NCBI GenBank assembly: GCA_017495165.1
Contig: JAFEII010000017.1
Location: forward strand, 1 to 64,000
Direction: 5' to 3'
From: Hydromonas sp.
GTDB lineage: Bacteria; Pseudomonadota; Gammaproteobacteria; Burkholderiales; Burkholderiaceae
DNA: 64,000 bases
The notes beneath the pieces were generated by a model. That model had not been told where the DNA came from, searched no databases, and was given only the letters and a program-made list of their open reading frames with translations. The position numbers and the translations under genes were made by a program. How positions within the stretch are numbered: the stretch's first letter is position 1; each line of letters opens with the position of its first letter. Below are positions 11,624-19,726 of this stretch, one piece after another.

Positions 11624-11974
11624 CTAAATACCATGCGCATCAACCCATTTTTTTAATTGCTCTAAAAACCCCAATGCGGTACGGCCAAATTCAGTAATTT
11701 CATACGAAACTGCAATTGGTCGAGTATTAACAACCGTTCGAGTAATCAATTTTTGCGCCTCCATTTCTTTTAAGCGTTGAACAATCATTTTTTTACTGGC
11801 TCCCCCAAGTTGGCGACATAAATCATTAAAGCGTACTGGCTCATCCTTGAGATGCCACAAAATTGATCCTTTCCACTTAGCGCCTAAAGCGCGCATACCA
11901 CGCTCAATAGAACAGGGTTCTAAACAAAGCTTAACAATATTTTCATTTGCGTTGTTATTATCAATTGTTGCCAT
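11624..11974 (-). CDS. HxlR-family transcriptional regulator
   Basis: A 116-residue winged-helix protein. CSIERGMRALGAKWKGSILWHL and RFNDLCRQLGGASKKMIVQRLKEME match the HxlR DNA-binding domain, and YEITEFGRTAL marks the wing. HxlR proteins usually sense electrophiles or redox stress and control an adjacent oxidoreductase. Here the neighbour is a divergent nitroreductase, so it probably regulates that gene. I place the start at 11974 because AAAGG lies just upstream; an ATG at 11989 is possible. Base composition is AT-richer than the surroundings. Confidence 0.9.
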   Translation of the reverse strand: MATIDNNNANENIVKLCLEPCSIERGMRALGAKWKGSILWHLKDEPVRFNDLCRQLGGASKKMIVQRLKEMEAQKLITRTVVNTRPIAVSYEITEFGRTALGFLEQLKKWVDAHGI

Positions 11975-12013
11975 TATCTGCCTTTGCATATTAGGTTACC
12001 AAAAGTTAACTGG

Positions 12014-12042
12014 TTGACTTTAGTGCGTTACTCTACAATAAT
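12014..12042 (+). promoter_or_regulatory. Predicted sigma70 promoter of the nitroreductase gene
   Basis: TTGACT at 12014-12019 and AATAAT at 12037-12042 are separated by 17 bp. The site lies in the 120-bp divergent region next to the HxlR gene, where that regulator would be expected to bind. Confidence 0.6.
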
Positions 12043-12095
12043 TCAAACTCGAAAAGCAACATTCATGTTTAACTCATTCTACGTAAGGCACGACG

Positions 12096-12752
12096 ATGAC
12101 TCACTGTATTATTCAAGATTTACAAAAACGCTATACAGCCAAAAGATACGACCCAGTAAAAAAAGTATCTCAAGCGGACTTAGCTGTTTTTTTAGAGGCA
12201 TTACGGCTATCTGCTTCATCCATCAATTCGCAACCGTGGAAATTTATTGTCATTGAATCTGACGCAGCCAAGCAGCGCATGCATGACTCTTTCGCCAATA
12301 AATTTCAATTTAATCAAAAGCATATCAAAGCCTGCTCGCACGTCATTTTATTTGCACATAAAATCACTTATGCGCGTGCAGACTATGACTTGGTTTTAGA
12401 AAAAAATATTGAGGACAACCGCATTACGAGAGATGAAAAAGAGGCTGCTTTTGGCTCTTACGCATTCGCTGAAATAAATAAAGATGCACAGGGCCAGCAT
12501 AAAGTTTGGACAAAATCGCAAACTTACATTGCATTGGGTAATGCATTGCATACTTTAGCGCGCTTAAATATTGATTCAACCCCGATGGAGGGCGTTGATT
12601 CAACGTTATTAAGCGAGATTTTTGCGAACGAATTGGCTGGGTATCAATGCGATGTCGCATTAGCGATTGGTTACCATCATCCGACAGAAGATTACAATGC
12701 GCAATCACCAAAATCACGTAAAGCCTTAACGGAAGTTGTGCAGATTATTTAA
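12096..12752 (+). CDS. NAD(P)H nitroreductase (NfsB-like)
   Basis: A 218-residue flavoprotein of the NfsB/NfnB family. It shows the N-terminal RYTAKRYDPVKKVS segment, the FMN-contacting LSASSINSQPWKF motif, and a C-terminal ALAIGYHHPTEDY segment. It would reduce nitroaromatics, quinones or flavins with NAD(P)H in the cytosol. The gene is divergent from the HxlR regulator and shares its AT-rich codon use, which suggests recent joint acquisition. The start at 12096 has AAGG 10 bp upstream. Confidence 0.92.
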   Translation: MTHCIIQDLQKRYTAKRYDPVKKVSQADLAVFLEALRLSASSINSQPWKFIVIESDAAKQRMHDSFANKFQFNQKHIKACSHVILFAHKITYARADYDLVLEKNIEDNRITRDEKEAAFGSYAFAEINKDAQGQHKVWTKSQTYIALGNALHTLARLNIDSTPMEGVDSTLLSEIFANELAGYQCDVALAIGYHHPTEDYNAQSPKSRKALTEVVQII

Positions 12753-12789
12753 CGTCATCAAGGCTCCATTTTTGCTGAGTTAATAAAAA

Positions 12790-12832
12790 CGGGGAGTATA
12801 TGATTCTTAAGCCATGTACTCCCCGCTTTTTT
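12790..12832 (+). terminator. Terminator of the nitroreductase gene
   Basis: CGGGGAGTA and its complement form a 9-bp stem followed by CTTTTTT, about 40 bp past the stop codon. Confidence 0.85.
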
Positions 12833-12938
12833 AATTAAAACCAACGACTTTACTCACTCTTTGCATCATCCGATTAATCAAAAAGTTACTCAATTTTTCG
12901 TTAGATGTCAACGATTTCATTAGACTTGCTTAGACGTT

Positions 12939-12971
12939 AAAAAACCCGCAAAGCCTTTAAGCTAGCGGGTT
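12939..12971 (-). terminator. Terminator of the tRNA-Arg gene
   Basis: Read on the minus strand, AACCCGC pairs with GCGGGTT and is followed by a run of T. It lies about 35 bp past the 3' end of the tRNA. Confidence 0.8.
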
Positions 12972-13005
12972 ATTGTACTTCTTTAGACTTCTTAAAACAC
13001 TATAT

Positions 13006-13081
13006 TGGTGCGCCCAACTGGAATCGAACCAGTGACCCTTGGCTTCGGAGGCCAATACTCTATCCACTGAGCTACGGGCGC
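13006..13081 (-). tRNA. tRNA-Arg (anticodon CCG)
   Basis: The minus strand folds as a cloverleaf. The acceptor stem is GCGCCCG with GGGCGC pairing, the D arm contains AGCTCAGTGGATAGAG, and the anticodon loop CTCCGAA gives anticodon CCG. The T arm contains GGTTCGATTCC, and a genome-encoded CCA 3' end is present. The length is 76 nt. It reads the rare-to-moderate CGG arginine codon. Confidence 0.95.
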
Positions 13082-13123
13082 GGTGTACGTGATTTTTAGG
13101 CCGCGCAACTTCAAGATTTCAGT

Positions 13124-13152
13124 ATGATACCCGCTTTGCGGCGATTCGTCTA
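13124..13152 (-). promoter_or_regulatory. Predicted promoter of tRNA-Arg
   Basis: On the minus strand, TAGACG and TATCAT are spaced by 17 bp. Transcription would start about 35 bp before the mature tRNA. Confidence 0.5.
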
Positions 13153-13267
13153 TTTCCTCAATCAATATCGTTCTATATTTATTCATTTGAGGTGGTTATA
13201 ATGAGCGGCTGTGCGCTTTGCGTGTTTTTTACGCTGTGCGTTGACGGCTTTATTTTTATGGACTTTT

Positions 13268-14449
13268 ATGCAAAATCAATTGAATGCGGTTGTTGTGGGC
13301 GGCGGCGTGGCTGGGCATGCGAGCGCGCTGGCGTTGGCGCAGTGTGGCTTGAGCGTTGGTTTTGTGACACAGGATGCTGCGCAGGCTGTGCCGACGGCGC
13401 ATGTTGATGCGCGGGTGTATGCGCTGTCAAATAGCAATGTGCAGTTTTTGCGGGACTTGCGGGTTTGGGATGCGTTGAATCACGAGCGCACCTGCGCAAT
13501 TACGCAGATGCGCGTGTTTGGTGATGGCGGCTCCCGCCAATCGTCACAAGGCGTGTTGGATTTAACGGCGAGTAGTGCTCAGCAGATGCAGCTTGCGTGC
13601 ATGATTGAACAGTCAAATTTACAACACGTGCTGTCGCAGGCCATTCAGTTTTCGCCGAATGTTCATCTGTTTAAAAGTGCCGCCGCTCATTTAGAACAGC
13701 GTGAGACGGGTGTGAGCATTACAACAAATGACGGACAAACCCTAACGGCGGATTTGTTGGTAGGGTGCGATGGTGCGAACTCTTGGGCGCGTCAAGCGTT
13801 TGGGATTGGCATGGATGTACATGATTACGGCCAGTGCGGCGTGGTGGCTCATTTTAGTTGCGAGCGCCCGCACAATGGCGTGGCACATCAATGGTTTTTG
13901 CCAAACGCTGCGGTTTTGGCGCTCTTACCGCTGCCCAACCAACAGGTATCAATGGTGTATTCTTGCGCAACTGCCTTGGCAAGCGAGGTTGTGCAATTGG
14001 AGCCGCTTCAATTATCCAAGCTGATTGGCGGATTGTCTGGCCATGTGTTGGGAGATTTAACGGCTTTAAATGCGGCGCAATCGTTTGGGTTGACGCGTTC
14101 GTGTGCGCAGCGTTTTGTTGACAATCGCTTGGTGCTGGTGGGCGATGCGGCGCATACGATTCATCCAATGTCTGGCCAAGGTTTGAATTTGGGCTTACAA
14201 GATATTGCGTTGTTGCGTGATTTGATTGCACAACGTGCCACGCATCAGTCAATTTTTGAGCCACGTTTGCTGCGCCAATATGAGCGGGCGCGCCTCACTC
14301 AAACCGTCAAAATGCAGGCGGTCACGCACACACTCAACCGATTATTTGAACCCCATCACGTCGCGATTCAAGCCGCACGTAATCTGGGTATGAATGTATT
14401 AAACCAAGCGCCTGCGTTAAAACGCTGGCTGATTAACAACGCGCTGTAG
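13268..14449 (+). CDS. UbiH/UbiF/VisC family FAD-dependent monooxygenase
   Basis: A 393-residue aromatic hydroxylase. It has the N-terminal FAD-binding VVVGGGVAGHASAL motif, a central DG segment (LVGCDGANSWAR), and the second FAD motif VGDAAHTIHPMSGQGLNLGL. These define the ubiquinone-ring hydroxylase family. Which ring position it hydroxylates cannot be told from sequence alone. The start at 13268 puts the Rossmann motif at the N-terminus; an upstream in-frame ATG at 13211 would add 19 unlikely residues. Confidence 0.88.
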   Translation: MQNQLNAVVVGGGVAGHASALALAQCGLSVGFVTQDAAQAVPTAHVDARVYALSNSNVQFLRDLRVWDALNHERTCAITQMRVFGDGGSRQSSQGVLDLTASSAQQMQLACMIEQSNLQHVLSQAIQFSPNVHLFKSAAAHLEQRETGVSITTNDGQTLTADLLVGCDGANSWARQAFGIGMDVHDYGQCGVVAHFSCERPHNGVAHQWFLPNAAVLALLPLPNQQVSMVYSCATALASEVVQLEPLQLSKLIGGLSGHVLGDLTALNAAQSFGLTRSCAQRFVDNRLVLVGDAAHTIHPMSGQGLNLGLQDIALLRDLIAQRATHQSIFEPRLLRQYERARLTQTVKMQAVTHTLNRLFEPHHVAIQAARNLGMNVLNQAPALKRWLINNAL

Positions 14450-14510
14450 CGCATTTCTTTTAACAATGACACCTAAAATGCTCAATTTTAACCAACCAAC
14501 ACACTTGCCC

Positions 14511-15293
14511 ATGACTAAAAAAAATCCCCTTCCCATCATTATTGCCACAGGCCTTACCGCACTGGGTTTGTTTTTTGGCCTTTCAGTGCTGGCAAAAAAC
14601 CCTGCTGATGTTAAAAAAGCTGTTTTAGCGCCATCTGACCAAGAAATCAGCATTGCAAAAAACTTTGCGCTTAAATTTGAGGGCGCAGCCGTTGTATCGG
14701 TTCACAAAACCAAATTCAACGATTTGTATGAAGTCACGCTGGAGGGCAATCAGCTGGTGTATACCGATGCAAACACGTCGTTTACGCTGGTTGGCAACTT
14801 GCTTGACAATCAAACCCAACGCAACTTAACCGAGGAGCGTTTGAGCGAGCTGAACAAAGTGCCGTTCAATACATTTCCAACGCAACAAGCGTTTGTGGCA
14901 GTTAAAGGCAATGGCAGCAGAAAAATGGTGCTGTTTGAAGATCCAAACTGTGGTTACTGCAAACGGTTTAGAGAAACGATTGAGGGCTTTACGGATTTGA
15001 CGATTTACACGTATGTGGTGGATATTTTGGGCGATGACTCAACCGCCAAAGCCAAGGCGCTGATGTGCGCAAAAGACCCTGCCAAGGCTTGGGATGACTG
15101 GATGCTTCACGGCATCAAGCCTGCGAATGTGGCTGAATGTGACACCAGCGCGCTGCAAAAAAACAAGGCGCTGGCGATTAAATTGGGAATTACTGGCACG
15201 CCAACCGTGTTTTTGGAGGATGGTTCGCGTTTGCCAGGGGCGGTTAGCAAAGAGGCGCTTGAAGTTGCGCTGGCCAAGCAAGCAGCAAAGTAA
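14511..15293 (+). CDS. dsbC: Periplasmic disulfide isomerase (DsbC-like thioredoxin-fold protein)
   Basis: A protein of about 260 residues. It has an N-terminal KK plus hydrophobic export signal, a dimerisation-like region of about 100 residues, and a thioredoxin-fold domain. The redox motif CGYC lies in VLFEDPNCGYCKRF, about 147 residues in, and the cis-proline segment is GITGTPTVFLEDG. Together these match DsbC, which isomerises wrong disulfides in the periplasm. Upstream in-frame ATGs at 14466 and 14481 exist; the one at 14511 gives the most normal signal sequence. Confidence 0.88.
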   Translation: MTKKNPLPIIIATGLTALGLFFGLSVLAKNPADVKKAVLAPSDQEISIAKNFALKFEGAAVVSVHKTKFNDLYEVTLEGNQLVYTDANTSFTLVGNLLDNQTQRNLTEERLSELNKVPFNTFPTQQAFVAVKGNGSRKMVLFEDPNCGYCKRFRETIEGFTDLTIYTYVVDILGDDSTAKAKALMCAKDPAKAWDDWMLHGIKPANVAECDTSALQKNKALAIKLGITGTPTVFLEDGSRLPGAVSKEALEVALAKQAAK

Positions 15294-15301
15294 GGCTTAT
15301 A

Positions 15302-15331
15302 ATTATCTGCGCGCAGGCGCGCGCAGATAAT
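15302..15331. terminator. Bidirectional hairpin between dsbC and the M16 protease gene
   Basis: A perfect 13-bp stem (ATTATCTGCGCGC and complement, 4-nt loop) is followed by GTGTCTTTT on the plus strand. It lies 8 bp after the dsbC stop. Confidence 0.65.
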
Positions 15332-15516
15332 GTGTCTTTTATCGAACCATCAGGTTTGGTGGGGTAGAATTTTACAAAAAAACTACCCCCCAAATTCTTT
15401 GGCCTATTGACGCGGCTTTGGGTGTTTAGGTGTTTAGACCCCAAATCTTGAGCGCAATCAGCCATGAAGATTCCGAGCATTTCAGGCAGCCACTATTTAA
15501 GCGGTGCGTGTGTTTC

Positions 15517-18339
15517 CTAGCGTTTTGATTGCGGCTTGAGCACCGCCACAATCGGCCGCACGCTCAAATATTTTTGCGCGGTTTGTTGTAAATCCGCACG
15601 ACTCAATGCGGAAATATATTGCTCTTGGCGCAAAATCTCTTGTGCGTCTTGGCCGCGTTTGGCGGTGGTTTGCAGCGAGTCAACCCAGAAGCTGTTTTTC
15701 TTGAGGTTTTCGTGCAAGGCATTCACCGCCGCTTTTTTGACTTTTTCTAAATCCAATTCATCCGGGCCATTTTGAATCAGCCGCGCCAATTCTTTTTGTG
15801 CGCTTTGAATCAGCGCGTCCGCTTTGTCAGGCGCACACGGAAAGCCAATGTTAAACGAATACGCGCCGTATGGCCGCGCACGCATCTCGCCGCTGGCGTT
15901 GATGCTGTACACGCCGCCGTCCACTTCGCGCAAATGTTCGGTGAGTTTGATGGTTAAAATTTCACCCAGCAGCCGCAGCGCCAACGCGTCTTTTTGTACA
16001 TACGGCGTGTCGCCGTTGATGCTGATGGACACGACGCTTAAATTTTCAGAGCCTTTTTTAAACTCAATGGTTTGCGCGGTTTTGTCCGAGCGGTAACCCA
16101 AGTCTTTAAAGGCAGGAGTTTGCGCTTGGTCGCTGGGCAGGCTGGCCAAATACCGCTCAATCAAAGGCGTCAGTTGCGCCTCGTCAATTTTGCCCACAAA
16201 GTCAAAACGCATGCCGTTGGCATTGCTAAAACGCTGTTTGGTCACTTGATACGCCGCGTCATAATCCATCGTGTTCCATGCGGTCGCTTTTGGATACGTG
16301 CCTGCAAAACGTGGGTTGTTTTGGTTTAACTTACGCCGCACATGATCCACAAACGCCGTCATGCGGTCGTTGTCTAAGTTGGCTGTGTCATTTTTGCTGC
16401 GCAGCACAAACCGCTCAAACGCCGCCTTGTCATGGTTGAGCCCCGTCATTTGGCTGTAAATCAGCTCAAACGCGGTTTTGGCATCTTGTGGCGCAAATTC
16501 GCCTTTGACGTTTTGGCTGTCCTCATTGATGTCCGTGCCAACCGACACCACTTTGCCCGACAGGATTTTTTTGAGCTCCGTGTTGCTGTAGCCGTTAAAA
16601 CCGGCCTCGCTCACGCCATCATACGCCCACTGAGTTTTGCGCCACACGTCATCATTGACCAGCGAATAACCGCCGTCAGAATATGCGCCAAAGCTCACGC
16701 TGTTGTCATTAAAATCGGTTTTCTTCAACCGCACTTGCACGCCATTACTCAGCTGCAACGTGGTCAAATCCAGCGCCTTGTCATACGATTTTGCTGTGAT
16801 TGTGCCCGCGTTTGGCAACGTTTTGAGCAACGTTTGCTCACTCGCCTCCGTGCTCAATGCGCTGGTTTTAAGCGGCTGATTCAGCACCGCCAGCACGGCG
16901 GCCTTGTTGAGCGACGGCTTGACTTGATTGGTATTGATTAACGCGATGCGATTGTCAGGCGTAAAGTAAGTGCGCGCCAATTCGTTCAGCTGTGCCAGCG
17001 TGATTTGTGGCACAAACGTTTTGCCCGCTTCGTACTCCCAATCCAAGCTGGGCGTATTCTCCAGCTCAACCACGGCGCGAATGTATTCCTCCGCTTTGCT
17101 GGCCGACTCCACCTTGTCGCGGTTATTAAAGCTGCTTTCCAAATTGGCCAACAAATTCCGCGCCGCACGGTCAAGTTCCGCCTGATTAAAACCATGGTCA
17201 ACCACGCGCTGTGCCTCGGTGCGCAGCGCTGTTAGCGCCGCCAATTCTTGCCCAGCCATTGCGCCAGAACCCATATAAAAGCTGCGCTTGTCACGCGCCA
17301 CGCCGTACAAATAACCATTGGCGCTGTACGCTTTGTTCAACGGGGTTTTGGGGTCATCTTGCAGCGCCGCCAAGCGCTCATTCATCATCGCATTGATGAG
17401 CTGGTGTTTCATGTTTTTGACATAATCCGCCGTGATTTTATCCACATGACCGCTCGCCGCCTCTTTCTGAAACAACATCACGCTCGCATCAGGCAAATCT
17501 TTATGCGCAAACACACCCACCACCGGCTGCTCGTTGTTTGGCACCGCCGCATTGGGCAAAACTGGCCGCGTCGCAGGATTGGTTTTAGAGCCAAAATGCC
17601 GCTCAATCAACGCACGCGCCTTATCCGCGCTCACATCTCCCACCACAATCACCGCCATCATGTCAGGCCGATACCAGCGCTGATAAAATTCGCGCAGCGT
17701 CTCAGGTTTAAACGTCTGAATCACATCCATCTTGCCAATCGGCAAACGCGCTTTAAACAATGACTGATTCAACGCCACGCCAATATTTTTATCCCCAATC
17801 TCAGAGGCTGGATTTTGCGCCCGCAACCGCCACTCCTCCATCACAATTTTGCGTTCCTGGTCAATCGCCGCAGGCTCCAAATTCATGTGAAAGCCCCAAT
17901 CCTCAAGGATTTGCATCCCCGTCTCAAGGTTTTCAGGCGCATTGGTTGGAATCGGCAAAATATAAACCGTCTCCCCAAAACTCGTATACGCATTTAAATC
18001 CGCGCCAAACTGCACGCCCATGCGCTGCAACTGGTCAACCAACATCTGCTTAGGAAAATGCGTCGTCCCATTAAACGCCATGTGCTCCAAAAAATGCGCC
18101 AAGCCAAGCTGATTCTCCGCCTCGTTCAGCGAACCCGCCTTCACCACAAGACGCAACTCCACCTTTTGCTCAGGGCGCTGGTTGGGCAAAATGTAATAAC
18201 TCAACCCGTTGGGCAACGTGCCTTGCACCAGTTTTTCATCTACAGGAATCGGCGCGGATAAATCGAGTGGGGCGGCGTGAGTGAGTGGCGCAAAAGCGGC
18301 GAAGAGCAGGGCGAGGAGTAAGTTTGTTTGAATTTTCAT
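15517..18339 (-). CDS. Exported M16 family zinc metallopeptidase
   Basis: A 940-residue insulinase/pitrilysin-type peptidase with a signal peptide of about 22 residues (LLLALLFAAFAPLTHA). The inverted zinc motif HFLEH lies at residues 82-86, with the distal glutamate in the EERKIVMEEWRLR-like region (RKIVMEEW). Two M16 repeats follow: the N-terminal one is active and the C-terminal half lacks the zinc motif, as is usual. It probably acts in the periplasm on peptides or misfolded proteins. It is a single-gene unit; no partner M16 gene is adjacent. Confidence 0.92.
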   Translation of the reverse strand: MKIQTNLLLALLFAAFAPLTHAAPLDLSAPIPVDEKLVQGTLPNGLSYYILPNQRPEQKVELRLVVKAGSLNEAENQLGLAHFLEHMAFNGTTHFPKQMLVDQLQRMGVQFGADLNAYTSFGETVYILPIPTNAPENLETGMQILEDWGFHMNLEPAAIDQERKIVMEEWRLRAQNPASEIGDKNIGVALNQSLFKARLPIGKMDVIQTFKPETLREFYQRWYRPDMMAVIVVGDVSADKARALIERHFGSKTNPATRPVLPNAAVPNNEQPVVGVFAHKDLPDASVMLFQKEAASGHVDKITADYVKNMKHQLINAMMNERLAALQDDPKTPLNKAYSANGYLYGVARDKRSFYMGSGAMAGQELAALTALRTEAQRVVDHGFNQAELDRAARNLLANLESSFNNRDKVESASKAEEYIRAVVELENTPSLDWEYEAGKTFVPQITLAQLNELARTYFTPDNRIALINTNQVKPSLNKAAVLAVLNQPLKTSALSTEASEQTLLKTLPNAGTITAKSYDKALDLTTLQLSNGVQVRLKKTDFNDNSVSFGAYSDGGYSLVNDDVWRKTQWAYDGVSEAGFNGYSNTELKKILSGKVVSVGTDINEDSQNVKGEFAPQDAKTAFELIYSQMTGLNHDKAAFERFVLRSKNDTANLDNDRMTAFVDHVRRKLNQNNPRFAGTYPKATAWNTMDYDAAYQVTKQRFSNANGMRFDFVGKIDEAQLTPLIERYLASLPSDQAQTPAFKDLGYRSDKTAQTIEFKKGSENLSVVSISINGDTPYVQKDALALRLLGEILTIKLTEHLREVDGGVYSINASGEMRARPYGAYSFNIGFPCAPDKADALIQSAQKELARLIQNGPDELDLEKVKKAAVNALHENLKKNSFWVDSLQTTAKRGQDAQEILRQEQYISALSRADLQQTAQKYLSVRPIVAVLKPQSKR

Positions 18340-18400
18340 AAAGTTCTTAAGAGTTAAATCACATCCAAAGTAATTAAAATAAGTTTAGGCATGTTTTGCG

Positions 18401-18486
18401 TAGGGGTGGTTCGTGAACCGCCCTTGTTTGCGGCAGTGGTTAAAACATCACGTCACCGCACAAGGCGCCTCGCGAGGCGCCCCTAC
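18401..18486. repeat. REP pair 1 (TAGGGG-type palindromes, inverted)
   Basis: The first palindrome occupies 18401-18426 (TAGGGG then GGTTCGTGAACCGCC). Its inverted partner at 18461-18486 has a perfect GGCGCCTCGCGAGGCGCC core and ends in CCCCTAC. The same type of element recurs in the array at 41.9-42.7 kb. Confidence 0.8.
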
Positions 18487-18570
18487 AAAACGGCGCGTAT
18501 TGGAATATTTACACATAAAAACCATGTCATTGCGTTCGTGACCCGCAATCAGAGCAACACACAACACGCC

Positions 18571-18643
18571 GTAGGGTGGACACTGCCCACCGTTTTTCAA
18601 CAAGCACCGCAACTCACAAAATGGTGGGCAGTACCCACCCTAC
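18571..18643. repeat. REP pair 2 (GTAGGGTGG type)
   Basis: GTAGGGTGGACACTGCCCAC begins at 18571, and an inverted copy ends at 18643 in CCCACCCTAC, with 31 bp between. This is a second palindrome class sharing the TAGGG outer end. Confidence 0.75.
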
Positions 18644-18686
18644 AAATTGCCATTCCCACCCGCGTAAGGGGTGACGTTAAAAAATC

Positions 18687-18764
18687 GTAGGGGCGGCTCG
18701 TGAGCCGCCCTTGTAAACACATGCGCGATATTCACACAAGGGCGGTTCGCGAATCGCCCCTACG
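18687..18764. repeat. REP pair 3 (TAGGGG-type palindromes, inverted)
   Basis: Palindromes at 18687-18713 (GGCGGCTCGTGAGCCGCC core) and 18737-18764 (GGGCGGTTCGCGAATCGCCC core) lie in opposite orientation, 23 bp apart. Confidence 0.8.
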
Positions 18765-18786
18765 AGGTATTTGGCTCGAACGCATT

Positions 18787-18817
18787 AAAAAAGCATACGT
18801 AAACCGTATGCTTTTTT
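18787..18817 (-). terminator. Terminator of fabI
   Basis: A perfect 13-bp stem (AAAAAAGCATACG and complement, 5-nt loop) ends in a T run in the fabI direction, 16 bp past its stop codon. Confidence 0.9.
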
Positions 18818-18832
18818 GTTGAGCGATACGAA

Positions 18833-19630
18833 TCACTCCGCCACTTCAGTAAAATCCATCCCGCTAATCACTTGGCTAAAGCCGCCGTCCACATAGGTGA
18901 TTTCGCCCGTAATCCCGCCCGCAAGGTTGGACAACAAAAACGCGGCGGCGTTGCCGACATCCTCAACCGTCACATTGCGGCGCAAGGGCGCGTTTTGTTC
19001 CACGACTTTTAAAATATTGCCAAAGCCTTTGATGCCTGATGCGGCAAGGGTTTTAATTGGGCCGGCTGAAATACCGTTGACGCGAATGCCTTTTGGGCCA
19101 AGGCTTTGCGCGAGGTAGCGCACGGAGGCTTCGAGCGAGGCTTTTGCCAAGCCCATTGTGTTGTAATTGGGCAGCACTTTGAGCGAGCCCAAATAGGTCA
19201 GTGTCAACAATGCCGCGTCGGCTGATAACATCGGTAAAGCGGCTTTTGCCATGGCTGGAAAGCTGTAAGCCGAAATATCGTGCGCGATTTTAAAGCCTTC
19301 ACGCGATAAGCCGTCTAAAAAATCACCCGCAATCGCTTCGCGTGGCGCAAAGCCAATCGCGTGTACCAAACCGTCCAGCGTTGGCCATGTTTTTTGTAGG
19401 TCGGTAAATACCGCGTCGATTTGCGCGTCGTCTGCGACGTCGCAGTCAAACACCAAATTTGAGTTAAATTCTGCTGCAAAACCAGTAATGCGGTCTTTAA
19501 AACGCTCGCCCACGTAGGTAAATGCGAGTTCTGCGCCTTCGCGGTGGCACGCTTGCGCAATGCCGTAAGCGATGGAGCGGTTGGAAAGTAGCCCCGTAAT
19601 GAGGATGCGTTTGCCTTGTAAAAATGCCAT
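18833..19630 (-). CDS. fabI: Enoyl-ACP reductase (NADH), FabI
   Basis: A 265-residue short-chain dehydrogenase-like enzyme. It has the N-terminal [13 protein letters not shown] dinucleotide-binding segment typical of FabI. The active-site residues fall at Tyr146, Tyr156 and Lys163 (TYLG and YNTMGLAK), the same numbering as E. coli FabI. It performs the final reduction in each round of fatty acid elongation. A GGAGAAC ribosome-binding site precedes the start. It appears to be the sole gene of its unit, with a strong terminator behind it. Confidence 0.96.
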   Translation of the reverse strand: MAFLQGKRILITGLLSNRSIAYGIAQACHREGAELAFTYVGERFKDRITGFAAEFNSNLVFDCDVADDAQIDAVFTDLQKTWPTLDGLVHAIGFAPREAIAGDFLDGLSREGFKIAHDISAYSFPAMAKAALPMLSADAALLTLTYLGSLKVLPNYNTMGLAKASLEASVRYLAQSLGPKGIRVNGISAGPIKTLAASGIKGFGNILKVVEQNAPLRRNVTVEDVGNAAAFLLSNLAGGITGEITYVDGGFSQVISGMDFTEVAE

Positions 19631-19726
19631 TTTTGTTCTCCGATGAGGTGTTTGCGAATGAAATGCCGCGCAATTATAGGGGATGCGCTTGCGCTTTGCC
19701 GCTGATTTTACGGCACGTGCGTGCGG

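Larger units (their letters stand above)
18340..18832. other. REP-rich spacer between the M16 protease gene and fabI
   Basis: This 493-bp region has no supportable gene. It holds three inverted pairs of palindromic elements (listed separately) and the fabI terminator. It is the densest cluster of such palindromes in the window after the array at 42 kb. Confidence 0.8.

Noticed and set aside
12992-13186. 64-codon frame on the minus strand
   Set aside because: It runs across the tRNA-Arg gene and its promoter; it is not a protein gene.
15536-18261. Multiple plus-strand open frames opposite the M16 protease gene
   Set aside because: They are shadows of a well-supported protease gene, with no motifs of their own.
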